The notes: generated by a model not told the origin, from the letters alone. DNA of 64,000 bases from Silvimonas amylolytica (GCF_014645555.1 NZ_BMLY01000002.1:248001-312000); one strand, 5' to 3'; positions 11,011 to 22,173 are shown, counted from the first letter of the stretch. Program-made: numbers and translations.

Positions 11011-11315
11011 TCTTTCAGATCCGCTTTGGTGGCCACGCGGCCGACGGCGGTGCCATCCGGGCCAATGACCTGCGTGCGGGTCGCGCCTGGCATCTGCATG
11101 CCAAGACGCTGAGTCGCCTCAGACTCAATCCGCGAGTGCATGGCCCAAGTGCTTTCTTCCAGCTGCAATTGGCCCCACTCCACGTCGAGCTGACGCGCAA
11201 CCTCTTGTTCTTTCTGCAGTTCTCCGTACGCTTTACGCGCGCGGTGCTGGCTGGTGACGACGGACAAAGCACACACAATGGCGAGGGCCAATAAAAACAG
11301 ATTGAGGCGGATCAC
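11007..11315 (-). CDS. ftsL: Cell division protein FtsL
   Basis: A small bitopic divisome protein of 102 residues. Residues 1-22 form one membrane segment, and a coiled-coil-like stretch follows (about 28-60, rich in E, Q, K and L). FtsL sequences diverge strongly, so the assignment rests on size, topology and position between rsmH and ftsI. Both ends overlap neighbours by 4 bases (ATGA). FtsL works with FtsB and FtsQ to activate FtsWI. Confidence 0.9.
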   Translation of the reverse strand: MIRLNLFLLALAIVCALSVVTSQHRARKAYGELQKEQEVARQLDVEWGQLQLEESTWAMHSRIESEATQRLGMQMPGATRTQVIGPDGTAVGRVATKADLKE

Positions 11316-12241
11316 AGCGCCGCCTCCGTTCTTTCCGCCACCCGCAGGATCGCACTTCTGGCCCTGGGGTTCTCCGCCACCTCTGTCTCACTGGCGCGGA
11401 CCGGTTTGCCAATGATTCTGAGTGGTGGCACCGGCATCTCTGACGCCCTGAGCGGCAGTCTGTCCGGCATGTGTGATTTTGACGCATGCTGCATGAATTG
11501 TTTGACGATCCGGTCTTCCAGCGAATGAAAGGCAATGATCGACAAACGCCCACCAGGTTTCAGGCGGGCGAGCGCCTGCGGCAATATCAGCGAGAGCTCT
11601 TCAAGCTCCCGATTAATGAAAATCCGTACAGCCTGGAAGGTACGCGTCGCCGGGTCCTGGCCCGGCTCACGGGTACGGACGGCTTTTGCCACGAGCGCGG
11701 CAAGTTGCCGTGTACTCGTGAGGGGTTGGTCGCCCCGACCCGCAACAATCGCTGCTGCAACCTGTTTAGCAAACCGCTCTTCGCCATAGTCACGTATCAC
11801 CTCGGCAATGTCTTTTACATCAGCAGTGTTCAACCACTCGGCAGCAGTCATGCCGCGCGTGGTGTCCATGCGCATATCCAATGGCGCGTCGAAGCGGAAA
11901 CTGAAGCCGCGACTGCCATCGTCCAGTTGGGGGGAAGAAACACCCAGATCCAGCAGTACGCCATCGACCGTCGAAACACCCAGCTTGTCCAGCGCCTGCG
12001 CCAGTTGCGCAAAACCGTCGTGAACAATGGTGAAACGGGGATCGGTGATGGTGCCGGCCTCGGCGATTGCTTGCGGATCCTTGTCAAATGCGATCAAGCG
12101 ACCCTGGGGACCCAGTTGTGCCAGAATGTGGCGGCTGTGGCCGCCGCGGCCAAAGGTCCCATCGACGTAGACACCGTCGGGCTGGAGGTTGAGACCGTGG
12201 ACCGCTTCGTCGAGCAGAACCGTGCGATGGATAAAACTCAC
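11312..12241 (-). CDS. rsmH: 16S rRNA (cytosine1402-N4)-methyltransferase RsmH (MraW)
   Basis: SAM-dependent enzyme that methylates N4 of C1402 in 16S rRNA. The N-terminal [10 protein letters not shown] and the SAM-binding [14 protein letters not shown] motif identify it, and the C-terminal part has [16 protein letters not shown], which is highly conserved in the family. I place the start at GTG 12241, which overlaps the mraZ stop as GTGA. This gives 309 residues; the longer open frame would run back into mraZ. Second gene of the dcw operon. Confidence 0.95.
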   Translation of the reverse strand: MSFIHRTVLLDEAVHGLNLQPDGVYVDGTFGRGGHSRHILAQLGPQGRLIAFDKDPQAIAEAGTITDPRFTIVHDGFAQLAQALDKLGVSTVDGVLLDLGVSSPQLDDGSRGFSFRFDAPLDMRMDTTRGMTAAEWLNTADVKDIAEVIRDYGEERFAKQVAAAIVAGRGDQPLTSTRQLAALVAKAVRTREPGQDPATRTFQAVRIFINRELEELSLILPQALARLKPGGRLSIIAFHSLEDRIVKQFMQHASKSHMPDRLPLRASEMPVPPLRIIGKPVRASETEVAENPRARSAILRVAERTEAAL

Positions 12242-12675
12242 AGCACGATACCCTGCATTTGCTGGGCCAGTTCGGTCGGGTCGATGGCCAGTACGGACGC
12301 AGTTTGTGCGGCCCACTTGACGTCATCCCACAGTTCGAACTTGTTGCCCATGCCCACCAGTGCGACTTCCTTGTCCAGGCCAGCGATCTGACGCAGGCGT
12401 GGAGGGATCAGCACGCGACCGGCGCCATCCATTTCGATTTCTTCAGCGTGCCCGACAATCACGCGGCGAATCGCCACCTGCGCGCCAGACAGCTGGTTGA
12501 GCTTGTCACGCACGGGAATCCAGTCGGGTTCGGGATAAACCAGCAAACAGCCTGCCGGTTCAACGGTGATGACCAGTTTGCCGGCGCAATGGGCGGACAG
12601 CAGTTCGCGATGCCTGGCTGGAATCGCCAAACGCCCTTTGCTGTCGAGATTAAGAGTTGCTACGCCGCCGAACAT
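12238..12675 (-). CDS. mraZ: Transcriptional regulator MraZ
   Basis: A DNA-binding protein with two SpoVT-AbrB-type domains that forms rings and represses its own dcw operon in E. coli. The 145-residue protein starts [19 protein letters not shown] and contains the second conserved DxxGR motif ([14 protein letters not shown]). It is the first gene of the cluster, and three GTGGG boxes at 12721-12745 lie just upstream, as expected for autoregulation. Confidence 0.95.
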   Translation of the reverse strand: MFGGVATLNLDSKGRLAIPARHRELLSAHCAGKLVITVEPAGCLLVYPEPDWIPVRDKLNQLSGAQVAIRRVIVGHAEEIEMDGAGRVLIPPRLRQIAGLDKEVALVGMGNKFELWDDVKWAAQTASVLAIDPTELAQQMQGIVL

Positions 12676-12712
12676 TGCCTGGTTTTTCCTGGTGAATTCT
12701 GGGTAAAAAGGA

Positions 12713-12745
12713 CACTTTCACCCACTTTCTCCCACTTCGCCCCAC
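12713..12745 (-). promoter_or_regulatory. MraZ operator: three GTGGG boxes at 10-bp spacing
   Basis: On the minus strand GTGGG occurs at 12745-12741, 12735-12731 and 12725-12721, exactly one helical turn apart, with a degenerate fourth GTG at 12715-12713. E. coli MraZ is known to bind TGGG-type direct repeats with this spacing. The first box touches the -10 element, so binding should block RNA polymerase. Repeats are seen directly; function is inferred from the family. Confidence 0.85.
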
Positions 12746-12772
12746 TATAGAGCAAAAAAAAACGCGCCACAA
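12744..12772 (-). promoter_or_regulatory. Predicted dcw operon promoter
   Basis: On the minus strand TTGTGG (12772-12767) is followed after 17 bases by TATAGT (12749-12744). It lies directly upstream of the MraZ boxes and about 70 bases before the mraZ start. Sequence match only. Confidence 0.6.
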
Positions 12773-12781
12773 GGGGCGCTG
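12754..12781 (-). terminator. Terminator-like hairpin upstream of mraZ
   Basis: On the minus strand a GCGCC stem, a CCTTGT loop and GGCGC are followed by a run of eight or more T. It has the form of an intrinsic terminator, yet no minus-strand gene is visible upstream and it overlaps the predicted -35. It may insulate the operon from antisense reads through the intergenic region, or be accidental. Confidence 0.45.
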
Positions 12782-12810
12782 AGCGATTTTTCCGTTTCTA
12801 TACAATCACT

Positions 12811-12816
12811 TATAAT
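12811..12816 (+). promoter_or_regulatory. Possible -10 element in the mraZ / small-ORF intergenic region
   Basis: A perfect TATAAT on the plus strand, but no good -35 about 17 bases upstream. The 288-base gap 12676-12963 also holds two copies of CATTAAGT (12850-12857 and 12891-12898) and a loose AAGTGT/ACACTT inverted repeat at about 12893-12920. It could drive the small gene at 12964. Confidence 0.3.
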
Positions 12817-12963
12817 GGAGATCACACAAAAATTCCCGTCAAATAAATCCATTAAGTATCAGCATATAAAACACGGTACTTAAAGTAGAACATTAAGTGT
12901 GGTCGGATAAGGCCTACACTTTCGGCGGCGATAATCGTCCCTTACTGGCCCAGACAAAAAATC

Positions 12964-13143
12964 ATGCTCTCAGCATTCGTACAGGCCATCCGTGTTCTGG
13001 CGCTCCTGTTGGCCGCATGGTGGCTGTGGAGCCGGCTCTTCCCCAAAGCCCGCAAAGAAGTTGATCGCACCATGAATGTCGCGGCCTGCGTGCTCGTCGT
13101 GGCTGCTTTTGTGGTGTTCGCTGCGCACTTTTTGCCACACTGA
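12964..13143 (+). CDS. Predicted small membrane protein (59 aa)
   Basis: A complete frame of 59 codons from ATG to TGA. The product has two hydrophobic segments, about residues 5-23 and 38-56, joined by a charged loop with KARKEVDR, so a small two-pass inner-membrane protein is likely. Codon use is rich in CTG, GTG and GCC like its neighbours, which favours a real gene. No strong ribosome binding site is visible. I do not recognise the family. It lies upstream of msrP on the same strand, but 117 bases separate them, so an operon is uncertain. Confidence 0.5.
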   Translation: MLSAFVQAIRVLALLLAAWWLWSRLFPKARKEVDRTMNVAACVLVVAAFVVFAAHFLPH

Positions 13144-13260
13144 CGGTCACACGCCTCACATCACGGCGAACCGGGCGCCGTGCATCCGAAAAGAATTCAA
13201 CCGCGTAAGAAATCCGGACATAACACGACTCATAGCTTGTGCCACTGTGGGAGAACCTTC

Positions 13261-14205
13261 ATGTCTCGTTTCACGTTTGACGCAGGCATTACGCCTAGCG
13301 AGATCACGCCGGAAGATATTTATCGCGATCGCCGCCGCTTTATGGCCGCGGCCGGAACGCTGATGGGCGCCAGCCTGATTCCTGATCTGGCGCTGGCTGC
13401 CGCCGCACCCGCCAATGTGTTTGCCGGTAAAGCATCCAGATACAACACGACAGAAACCGAAAACACCTTCGATCAGATCACGCATTACAACAATTACTAT
13501 GAATTTGGCACGGACAAGACCGACCCGGGTGAAAACGCCGGCTCACTAAAAACGCGGCCGTGGTCAGTGCGTGTGGAAGGCGAATGCCTGAAGCCGCAGA
13601 CATTTGATATAGATAGTCTGATCAAACTGGCCCCCATGGAAGAACGGATCTACCGCCTGCGTTGCGTGGAAGCGTGGTCCATGGTCATTCCGTGGGAAGG
13701 TTTCCCACTTTCAGAGTTGATCAAGCATGTTCAGCCCACTGCCAACGCCAAATATGTCGAGTTCACCTCGCTGGCCGATCCACACCAGATGCCCGGGCTG
13801 GCTGAACGCGTGCTCGATTGGCCGTATTCCGAAGGTTTGCGGATGGATGAAGCGATGAATCCACTCACGCTCTTGACGTTTGGCCTGTATGGCAAAGCGC
13901 TGCCCAACCAGAATGGCGCGCCGGTGCGTGTGGTGGTGCCGTGGAAATACGGCTTCAAGAGCGCCAAGTCGATCGTGAAGATCCGCCTTGTCAGCAGCCA
14001 GCCGGGCACAGCCTGGAACAAGTCGGTGCCCAGCGAATACGGGTTTTATTCCAATGTGAACCCGGAGGTGGATCACCCACGCTGGAGCCAGGCCACCGAG
14101 CGTCGTATTGGCGAGTTCTTTCGTCGCAAGACGCTGATGTTCAATGGCTACGGCGATTACGTCGCCGGTCTGTACAAAGGTATGGATCTCAAAAAGTATT
14201 ACTGA
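13261..14205 (+). CDS. msrP: Periplasmic methionine sulfoxide reductase, molybdopterin subunit MsrP (YedY)
   Basis: Repairs methionine sulfoxide in periplasmic proteins using electrons from membrane MsrQ. The start is ATG 13261 with GGGAGAA upstream, giving 314 residues. The N-terminus has a twin-arginine signal (RRRFMAAAG, about 24-32) and a hydrophobic stretch ending in ALA, so export is by Tat with cofactor already bound. Cys135 in [12 protein letters not shown] is the expected Mo ligand. msrQ is not next to it but about 12 kb away at 26173. Confidence 0.95.
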   Translation: MSRFTFDAGITPSEITPEDIYRDRRRFMAAAGTLMGASLIPDLALAAAAPANVFAGKASRYNTTETENTFDQITHYNNYYEFGTDKTDPGENAGSLKTRPWSVRVEGECLKPQTFDIDSLIKLAPMEERIYRLRCVEAWSMVIPWEGFPLSELIKHVQPTANAKYVEFTSLADPHQMPGLAERVLDWPYSEGLRMDEAMNPLTLLTFGLYGKALPNQNGAPVRVVVPWKYGFKSAKSIVKIRLVSSQPGTAWNKSVPSEYGFYSNVNPEVDHPRWSQATERRIGEFFRRKTLMFNGYGDYVAGLYKGMDLKKYY

Positions 14206-14257
14206 GCCATTACAAGGGCTTGTGGCCATTTTTTGGCACATCCCTGTCGCACCCGGC

Positions 14258-14285
14258 AACCGCGCTTATGCGCGGTTGTTTGTTT
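14258..14285 (+). terminator. Intrinsic terminator after msrP
   Basis: AACCGCGC, TTAT loop and GCGCGGTT form an 8-bp stem followed by a T-rich tail (GTTTGTTTT). Confidence 0.75.
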
Positions 14286-14488
14286 TGGCCTTTCTGTCGT
14301 GCCCCAAACCAATTCGCTTATTTTGCTTTTATCTGCCAAAAACAGGATACGCATCAATGCTGGCACGCGCCCGCGCACTCAAATTGATCGGTCTGCTGTT
14401 TCCTGGATAACCCGGCCCAATGCCACAAGCAGACAGGCCGGGTGCAAAAGAACAATCTCGATACGCCGTTTCGGGGGTACCTTTCACG

Positions 14489-15760
14489 ATGGATATCATC
14501 CGCAGCCTTATTGGCATGCTCGTCTTGCTGTTGATCGCTTTTGCCGTTTCCAACAACCGCCGGCTGATCAAGCCGCGCGTCGTCATCGCCGCCTTGTTGA
14601 CCCAGATTGCAATTGGCGCGTTCATCCTCTTTGTGCCCGTGGGCAAAGACATTCTTGCCGGTGCGGCTAACGCCGTGAACCACGTGCTTGAATTTGGCAA
14701 TCACGGCATCGCCTTCATGTTTGGCGGCCTGGTCGACAAAAAGATGTTTGAGCTTTTTGGTGATGGCGGCTTTGTGTTTGCCTTCCGCGTACTGCCTGCG
14801 ATCATCTTTGTCACCGCGCTGATCTCTGTGCTGTATTACATCGGCGTCATGCGCTGGATTGTGCTCGGGTTGGGGACGGTGTTCCAAAAGCTCATTGGCG
14901 TCTCGAAGATCGAATCATTCTCTGCGGCAACCACCATCTTCCTGGGCCAGAGCGAGATGCCGGCGGTGGTCAAACCCTTCGTCAAACAAATGAATGGTCC
15001 CGAATTATTTGCGGTGATGTCCAGCGGCATGGCCGCCGTGGCGGGCTCGGTGCTGGCTGGTTATGCCGGGCTGGGCGTGAAAATGGAATACCTGCTGGCC
15101 GCCTCCTTCATGGCCATCCCGGGCGGCTTGCTGTTTGCCAAGATTATCTGCCCTTCAACCGGCCCCAGTACGGTTGAGTTCGACAACGTGGGTTTTGACG
15201 AACACCGTCCTGCCAACGTGATCGAAGCCGCTGCCTCTGGCGTGCAAGTGGGGTTACAGATTGCCTTCAACGTCGGCGCCATGCTGATTGCTTTTATTGG
15301 TTTGATCGCGCTACTGGATGGCATCGTCGGCGGGTTCTTCGGCTGGTTTGGCCACCCGGAACTCACCCTGGAAGCCATTCTGGGCTACGTCTTCTCACCG
15401 CTGGCCTGGCTGATTGGTGTCCCCTGGAACCATGCGCAGATTGCCGGCAACTTCCTGGGTCAGAAGATGATCCTGAATGAGTTCGTGGCCTATGTGGGCC
15501 TTGCACCCTATTTGAAAGACGCCGCCAGCGTGGCCGCTGCGGGCTTGACGGTGCTCGACCCGAAAACCCTGGCGATTGTGTCGTTTGCCTTGTGTGGCTT
15601 TGCCAACTTCTCATCGATTGCCATTCTGGCTGGCGGGTTTTCGGCGGTCGCGCCGGAACGCCGCTCTGAAGTGGCGCGCTATGGTTTGCGCGTCGTGGTC
15701 GCCGGGACACTCTCCAATCTGATGAGTGCAACCATTGCCGGTATTTTCTTGTCTTTGTAA
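14489..15760 (+). CDS. nupC: Concentrative nucleoside transporter NupC
   Basis: Imports nucleosides with protons or sodium across the inner membrane. The protein is highly hydrophobic, begins MDIIRSLIGMLVLL like E. coli NupC, and has the FLGQSEMPAVVKPF and NEFVAYVGLAPYL motifs of the CNT family. The start at ATG 14489 (423 residues) is preferred over the upstream in-frame ATG at 14420 because it matches the family start. It heads an operon of nucleoside catabolism genes. The 14286-14488 leader shows no clear operator that I can name. Confidence 0.93.
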   Translation: MDIIRSLIGMLVLLLIAFAVSNNRRLIKPRVVIAALLTQIAIGAFILFVPVGKDILAGAANAVNHVLEFGNHGIAFMFGGLVDKKMFELFGDGGFVFAFRVLPAIIFVTALISVLYYIGVMRWIVLGLGTVFQKLIGVSKIESFSAATTIFLGQSEMPAVVKPFVKQMNGPELFAVMSSGMAAVAGSVLAGYAGLGVKMEYLLAASFMAIPGGLLFAKIICPSTGPSTVEFDNVGFDEHRPANVIEAAASGVQVGLQIAFNVGAMLIAFIGLIALLDGIVGGFFGWFGHPELTLEAILGYVFSPLAWLIGVPWNHAQIAGNFLGQKMILNEFVAYVGLAPYLKDAASVAAAGLTVLDPKTLAIVSFALCGFANFSSIAILAGGFSAVAPERRSEVARYGLRVVVAGTLSNLMSATIAGIFLSL

Positions 15761-15802
15761 TCACGGCTTTGTCCGGATTTCTTATTTCAGCCGGAGGCAA
15801 TC

Positions 15803-16585
15803 ATGACCGACCTGAACCGCAATCATCTGACCGAAGCAGCACTGCGTGCGCTGCATTTGATGGATCTGACCGCGCTCAACGATACCGATACGCACGACAC
15901 CATCCGCGAGTTGGCCATCACCGCCAACACCCCGTTGGGGACGCCCGCAGCATTGTGTGTCTATGCGCAGTTTGTACGCACTGCCAAAGAAGCCCTCGCC
16001 GGGCAAGGACTGAATATCCCGGTGGCGACCGTCACCAACTTCCCGGCTGGCGAAGCCAATCCACAAGCCGCTGCAGGCGAAACAGCAGAAGCGGTACTAC
16101 TTGGAGCCGACGAAGTCGATGTGGTCTTCCCCTATCGGGCACTGATGGCGGGAGATGAGGAAGTGGGTCACAAGCTGGTCTCGATGTGTCGTACCGCCGT
16201 CGGCGACAAGATCCTGAAGGTGATTATCGAGTCTGGTGAACTGACCGCACCGCAATTGATCAAGCGCGCCAGCGAGATCTCCATCCAGGCTGGTGCACAT
16301 TTCATCAAGACCTCCACCGGCAAAGTGCCCGTCAACGCCACCTTGCAAGCTGCGGAAATCATGCTGGAAGTCATCCGTAAATCTGGCAAGCCGGTTGGCT
16401 TCAAGGCGGCAGGCGGTGTGCGTACAGCCACGGAAGCCGCAGCATATCTGGCCCTGGCCGACCGGATCATGGGGCCTGACTGGGCCAGACCAGAGACATT
16501 CCGTTTTGGTGCGTCCAGCCTTCTGGGCAACTTGTTGACCACGCTGGGGCAAGACGCTGGCGCCACGCGCAATACTGCGTATTGA
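15803..16585 (+). CDS. deoC: Deoxyribose-phosphate aldolase DeoC
   Basis: Splits 2-deoxyribose 5-phosphate into glyceraldehyde 3-phosphate and acetaldehyde. The 260-residue protein has the Schiff-base lysine in FIKTSTGK (Lys169) and the conserved VTNFPAGE and ADEVDVVFP stretches of the E. coli-type enzyme. A GGAGG box lies just before the start. Second gene of the nucleoside operon, it uses the sugar released by DeoA after isomerisation; deoB, needed for that step, is not in the window. Confidence 0.97.
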   Translation: MTDLNRNHLTEAALRALHLMDLTALNDTDTHDTIRELAITANTPLGTPAALCVYAQFVRTAKEALAGQGLNIPVATVTNFPAGEANPQAAAGETAEAVLLGADEVDVVFPYRALMAGDEEVGHKLVSMCRTAVGDKILKVIIESGELTAPQLIKRASEISIQAGAHFIKTSTGKVPVNATLQAAEIMLEVIRKSGKPVGFKAAGGVRTATEAAAYLALADRIMGPDWARPETFRFGASSLLGNLLTTLGQDAGATRNTAY

Positions 16586-16593
16586 TCTTAAAG

Positions 16594-16617
16594 ACGGGCG
16601 CTGAATGCGCCCGTTCT
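16594..16617 (+). terminator. Hairpin between deoC and deoA
   Basis: ACGGGCGC, five-base loop, GCGCCCGT, then TCTGTTTG. The U-tract is poor, so this is more likely a partial terminator or an mRNA processing or stabilising hairpin inside the operon than a full stop. Confidence 0.5.
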
Positions 16618-16634
16618 GTTTGCCGAGGCCGATC

Positions 16635-17954
16635 ATGTTTCTTCCCCAGGAAATCATTCGAAAAAAACGCGACCAACTCACTCTAAGCACCGAGGAAATC
16701 AGCTTTTTTGTCCGGGGCGTAGTTGATCGCTCCGTGTCTGATAGCCAGGTGGCCGCACTGGCCATGGCGATCTACTTCAACGGCATGAGCACCGATGAGC
16801 GCGTAGCGCTCACGCTGGCCATGCGTGACTCAGGCCGCATTATGGAATGGGGCAACTGGCACCTGCCTGGGCCGGTGCTGGACAAGCATTCCACCGGTGG
16901 CGTGGGCGATGTGACCTCCCTGCTGCTGGCACCCATGGTGGCGGCCTGCGGCGGTTTTGTGCCCATGATTTCCGGGCGTGGTCTTGGCCATACCGGTGGC
17001 ACCCTGGACAAGCTGGAAGCCATCCCTGGTTACGATGTCTCTCCCGATTTGCCACGCTTGCAGCGCATTGTCAGTGAGACCGGGCTGGCTATTGTCGGTC
17101 AGACCTCTGACCTTGCCCCCGCCGACAAGCGCATTTATGCAGTGCGCGATGTCACTGCGACTGTCGAATCCGTGGCCATGATCACTGCGTCCATTCTTTC
17201 CAAAAAGCTGTGCGCCGGCTTGCAGGCGCTGGTGATGGATGTCAAAACCGGAAGCGGGGCATTCATGGCGACGCAGGAAAAAGCCCGGACGTTGGCGCGC
17301 AGCATTGTTGATGTTGGCAACGGAGCCGGGCTTAAGACTTCTGCACTGATCACTGACATGAGCCAGTCGCTGGCGCCTGCAGCCGGTAACGCGGTTGAAA
17401 TCCGCTGTGCCATTGATTATCTGACCGGCAAAAGCAGACCAAAGCGCCTGCACGAGGTCACCATGGCGCTCGCTGTACAAATGCTGGTGTTAGGCGGCCT
17501 GGCCAGCAACGATACCGAGGCCCGTGTGAAGCTTGAACGAAGCCTGCAGACCGGCGCGGCGGCGGAGCGCTTTGCGAAAATGGTCGCCGCGCAGGGCGGC
17601 CCCGTTGATTTGCTGGAGGCACCCGATAACTATCTGGTGCAATCACGCACTCAGGTGCCGGTCATCGCCACGCAGTCGGGTTATGTCAGTGCCATTGATT
17701 GTCGCGCACTGGGGCTGGCGGTCGTCAACCTTGGGGGCGGGCGACGTTTGCCGGCAGACCGGATCGACTTTGCAGTGGGTTTGACCGAACTGGCAGAGCT
17801 GGGCACGCCCGTTGAACCCGGCCAAACCCTGGCTATGGTGCATGCCCACAACGAAAACAGCGCCCGTAATGCCATGGCCGAAATCACCGCTGCCTATGCC
17901 ATTACGGACGCGCCCCCGCGCCTGCCCGCCGTGATTCACGAGCAAATTCATTGA
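16635..17954 (+). CDS. deoA: Thymidine phosphorylase DeoA
   Basis: Phosphorolysis of thymidine and deoxyuridine to base and deoxyribose 1-phosphate. The start ATG 16635 has GAGG upstream and gives 439 residues starting [13 protein letters not shown] as in E. coli. The pyrimidine-nucleoside phosphorylase signature is [13 protein letters not shown]; the usual lysine in GDKTSL is a valine here. Conserved [16 protein letters not shown] and the C-terminal barrel-sandwich part are present. It follows deoC with only a hairpin between. Confidence 0.96.
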   Translation: MFLPQEIIRKKRDQLTLSTEEISFFVRGVVDRSVSDSQVAALAMAIYFNGMSTDERVALTLAMRDSGRIMEWGNWHLPGPVLDKHSTGGVGDVTSLLLAPMVAACGGFVPMISGRGLGHTGGTLDKLEAIPGYDVSPDLPRLQRIVSETGLAIVGQTSDLAPADKRIYAVRDVTATVESVAMITASILSKKLCAGLQALVMDVKTGSGAFMATQEKARTLARSIVDVGNGAGLKTSALITDMSQSLAPAAGNAVEIRCAIDYLTGKSRPKRLHEVTMALAVQMLVLGGLASNDTEARVKLERSLQTGAAAERFAKMVAAQGGPVDLLEAPDNYLVQSRTQVPVIATQSGYVSAIDCRALGLAVVNLGGGRRLPADRIDFAVGLTELAELGTPVEPGQTLAMVHAHNENSARNAMAEITAAYAITDAPPRLPAVIHEQIH

Positions 17955-17966
17955 TACCGGTTTTGA

Positions 17967-18380
<414 letters not shown>

Positions 18381-18406
18381 TCTACCGTTCTGACAAGGAC
18401 AAGCTC

Positions 18407-19180
18407 ATGTCGCAAACCGATATCAAATCCGAGGTCTTTCACCTGGGATTAACCAAAGCCATGCTCAAGGGCGCCACTGTAGCCATTGTGCCTGGCGACC
18501 CCGGCCGCAGCCAGCGTATTGCCGAGCTGATGCACAACCCGCAACCCCTCGCCAGTCACCGCGAGTTCAATTCCTGGCTTGGCGAACTGGACGGCAAGGC
18601 GGTGGTGGTGTGCTCCACCGGGATTGGCGGGCCATCGACCTCCATTGCCGTGGAAGAACTGGCGCAACTCGGCGTGCGGACGTTTTTGCGCGTGGGCACA
18701 ACGGGGGCGATCCAGCCACATATCAACGTGGGCGACGTACTGATCACCACCGGCTCTGTGCGGCTGGACGGTGCCAGCTATCACTTTGCACCTGCGCCAT
18801 ACCCGGCCGTTGCGGACTTCGACTGCACCACTGCGCTGGTCGCCGCCGCCAAGTCCAAACGTGCAACGGCTCACGTGGGCATTACGGCATCGTCTGACAC
18901 CTTCTACCCAGGCCAGGAACGCTATGACACGTATTCCGGCCGCGTGAACAAAGAATGGGAAGGCAGCATGAAGCAATGGCAGGCATTGCACGTGATGAAC
19001 TACGAGATGGAATCTGCCACGTTGTTAACCATGTGTGCTGCAATGGGTTTGCGGGCAGGCATGATCGCAGGCGTGATCGTCAACCGCACGCAGCAGGAAA
19101 CCCCCAACGCAGAGACCATGAAGAAAACCGAGAATGATTCCGTCGCGATTGTGATCGAGGCAGCCCGACATCTGCTCTAG
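18407..19180 (+). CDS. udp: Uridine phosphorylase
   Basis: Converts uridine to uracil and ribose 1-phosphate. The 257-residue NP-1 family protein begins with the E. coli-like [11 protein letters not shown] and has [15 protein letters not shown], the phosphate-binding RVGTTGAIQ loop, and [12 protein letters not shown], which binds the ribose. Last gene of nupC-deoC-deoA-cdd-udp; a terminator follows at 19207. Confidence 0.97.
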   Translation: MSQTDIKSEVFHLGLTKAMLKGATVAIVPGDPGRSQRIAELMHNPQPLASHREFNSWLGELDGKAVVVCSTGIGGPSTSIAVEELAQLGVRTFLRVGTTGAIQPHINVGDVLITTGSVRLDGASYHFAPAPYPAVADFDCTTALVAAAKSKRATAHVGITASSDTFYPGQERYDTYSGRVNKEWEGSMKQWQALHVMNYEMESATLLTMCAAMGLRAGMIAGVIVNRTQQETPNAETMKKTENDSVAIVIEAARHLL

Positions 19181-19206
19181 CAAACCGCGGCGCAGGTCAT
19201 ACAACA

Positions 19207-19233
19207 AAACCGGGCCCTGCAGCCCGGTTTTTT
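19207..19233 (+). terminator. Intrinsic terminator of the nucleoside operon
   Basis: AAACCGGGC, six-base loop, GCCCGGTTTTTT: a GC-rich stem with a T run on the plus strand. Confidence 0.85.
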
Positions 19234-19262
19234 ATGCACTCAACTGGTAAAACCCACCCCAC

Positions 19263-19290
19263 AAAAAAAGAACCCGCCTTGCGGCGGGTT
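19263..19290 (-). terminator. Intrinsic terminator of glnK-amtB
   Basis: On the minus strand AACCCGCC, GCAA loop, GGCGGGTT, followed by CTTTTTTT. Confidence 0.85.
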
Positions 19291-19346
19291 GAAGGTACGA
19301 CTCTGCTCTTTACGATCAAGAGGATGGGTTTTGTCTTGTTCTGGTT

Positions 19347-20807
19347 TTACTCCACACGTTCGCCGTGCAGTACCACATCCAGACCTTCGCGTTCTTCTTC
19401 TTCCGTCACGCGCAGGCCGATCACAACATCAATAATCTTCAGCAGAACGAAGGTCAGTACGCCGCTGTAGATCAGCGTGGTCAACACGCCCTTGATCTGC
19501 AGAACCACGTTACCGTCAGCACCACCGATATCCTTCACTGCGAACACACCCGTCAGCACCGCACCCAGGATACCGCCCACACCGTGCACGCCAAAGGCAT
19601 CCAGAGAGTCGTCGTAACCGAGCTTGTGCTTGAGCCATGTAGCGGACCAGAAGCAAACCACGCCCGCCAGCAGACCAATGATCAGCGCGCCGCCTACACC
19701 CACGAAGCCAGAGGCCGGGGTAATGGCAACCAGACCTGCCACTGCACCAGAGATGATGCCCAGTACGGACGGCTTGCCCTTGGCAACCCACTCAGCAAAC
19801 AACCAGCCCAGCGCAGCCATGGCGGTAGCAACTTGTGTGGTCATCATGGCGAAACCGGCACGGCCATCAGCAGCCACAGCGGAACCGGCGTTGAAGCCGA
19901 ACCAGCCCACCCACAGCATCGAAGCACCGATCAACGACAGCACCAGGTTGTGCGGGGCCATGGCTTCTTTGCCGTAACCTACGCGCTTGCCCAGGACCAG
20001 AGCGCAAACCAGACCGGCCACACCGGCGTTGATGTGCACAACGGTACCGCCAGCAAAGTCCAGGATGCCTGCGCCAGCCAGCCAGCCGGTCGGTTCCCAC
20101 ACCATGTGAGCGATCGGGGCGTAGACAATGATGGACCACAGCGCCATGAACACCAGCATGGCAGAGAACTTCATGCGATCAGCAAACGCACCAGTGATCA
20201 GGGCCGGAGTGATAATGGCGAAGGTCATTTGGTAGACCATGTACACCGATTCCGGGATCGTCGATGCCAGGTGGCTGACGGTCAGGGTCGTTGCATTGGC
20301 ACCCTTGATGTAGTTCATGCCAGACAACAGAACACGAGAGAAACCGCCGATGAAACTGTTACCCGGCGTGAAGGCCAGCGAGTAACCAATCACCACCCAG
20401 ATAATCGTGACCAGGCAAGTGATGGCAAAGCTTTGCATCACGGTCGCCAACACGTTCTTCTTGCGTACCATGCCGGCGTAGAACAGTGCCAGGCCCGGGA
20501 TGGTCATGAACAGCACCAGCGCGGTGGAAGTCAGCATCCAGGCGGTGTCGCCACTGCTGATCTTGGAAGAGTCAACGCTGAACGGCGCAGTCGGTGCCGG
20601 GGCTGCAGCCGGTGCAGAAGCGGCACCTGCAGCAGAAGCATCAGAACTCACTGCAGCAGCCGGGGCCGGTGCGGCAGCAGAAGCGTCAGATGCCACTACA
20701 GCGGCGGCGTCAGATGCTGGCGCCGCAGCGGAAGCATCGTCTGCAAAGCTGGGGGCGGCCATACACATCGCGCCCAGCATTGCGAACATCGCAAGTAATT
20801 TCTTCAT
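19347..20807 (-). CDS. amtB: Ammonium transporter AmtB with Ala/Pro-rich N-terminal linker
   Basis: Inner-membrane ammonium channel. A cleavable signal peptide (about 1-22, ending SFA) leads into roughly 55 residues of Ala, Pro, Ser and Asp, then the 11-helix Amt domain starting near DTAWMLTSTALVLFMTIPG. Signature DFAGGTVVHINAG is present. The 486-residue length exceeds E. coli AmtB because of the linker, which is common in betaproteobacterial homologues. It lies 35 bases after glnK; GlnK would plug the channel under nitrogen excess. Confidence 0.95.
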   Translation of the reverse strand: MKKLLAMFAMLGAMCMAAPSFADDASAAAPASDAAAVVASDASAAAPAPAAAVSSDASAAGAASAPAAAPAPTAPFSVDSSKISSGDTAWMLTSTALVLFMTIPGLALFYAGMVRKKNVLATVMQSFAITCLVTIIWVVIGYSLAFTPGNSFIGGFSRVLLSGMNYIKGANATTLTVSHLASTIPESVYMVYQMTFAIITPALITGAFADRMKFSAMLVFMALWSIIVYAPIAHMVWEPTGWLAGAGILDFAGGTVVHINAGVAGLVCALVLGKRVGYGKEAMAPHNLVLSLIGASMLWVGWFGFNAGSAVAADGRAGFAMMTTQVATAMAALGWLFAEWVAKGKPSVLGIISGAVAGLVAITPASGFVGVGGALIIGLLAGVVCFWSATWLKHKLGYDDSLDAFGVHGVGGILGAVLTGVFAVKDIGGADGNVVLQIKGVLTTLIYSGVLTFVLLKIIDVVIGLRVTEEEEREGLDVVLHGERVE

Positions 20808-20842
20808 CGGGTCATCTCCTTCCCGTATTGTTCTTGGATTGC

Positions 20843-21409
<567 letters not shown>

Positions 21410-21463
21410 TTATGCTTGCTCTGCTAAACTGACCGGGTACGCAACAAAATCAGGAGAAGCATC

Positions 21464-21724
21464 ATGATCAAGGAAAAGCTGTTCGACGAAATCGCCAACA
21501 AGATTTCCGACGCCATTGCCAACAGCCCGGCCAAGGATATGGAAAAGAACGTGCGCGCGATGATGAGCACCGCGTTTACCAAGCTTGATCTGGTTACCCG
21601 TGAAGAATTCGAGATCCAGCAAGAAGTGCTGGCGCGCAGCCGTGAAAAGCTGGCCGAACTGGAAGCACGCGTACTGGACCTGGAACAACGTCTGCACGGT
21701 GCCAATCCGCAAGACAGCATTTAA
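21464..21724 (+). CDS. ubiK: Ubiquinone biosynthesis accessory factor UbiK (YqiC/BMFP family)
   Basis: An 86-residue protein that helps aerobic ubiquinone synthesis in Enterobacteria, partnering the lipid-binding factor UbiJ. The sequence has the family's amphipathic first half (MIKEKLFDEIANKISDAI), the VTREEFEIQQEVL core and a C-terminal trimeric coiled coil (about 40-78, heptads rich in L, E and R). AGGAG precedes the ATG. It is divergent from glnK and convergent with rnpB, sharing the terminator at 21751. Confidence 0.9.
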   Translation: MIKEKLFDEIANKISDAIANSPAKDMEKNVRAMMSTAFTKLDLVTREEFEIQQEVLARSREKLAELEARVLDLEQRLHGANPQDSI

Positions 21725-21750
21725 CGTCCTGCTAACCGCCGGATAAAAGA

Positions 21751-21782
21751 AAAAAGCCCCATGGCATGCCATGGGGCTTTTT
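21751..21782. terminator. Bidirectional terminator between ubiK and rnpB
   Basis: A perfect inverted repeat of AAAAAGCCCCATGGC and its complement with a two-base centre. It gives a strong stem with T runs on both strands, so it can end ubiK (plus) and RNase P RNA (minus). Confidence 0.85.
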
Positions 21783-21792
21783 GTCTGAATGG

Positions 21793-22168
<376 letters not shown>

Positions 22169-22173
22169 CCCCG

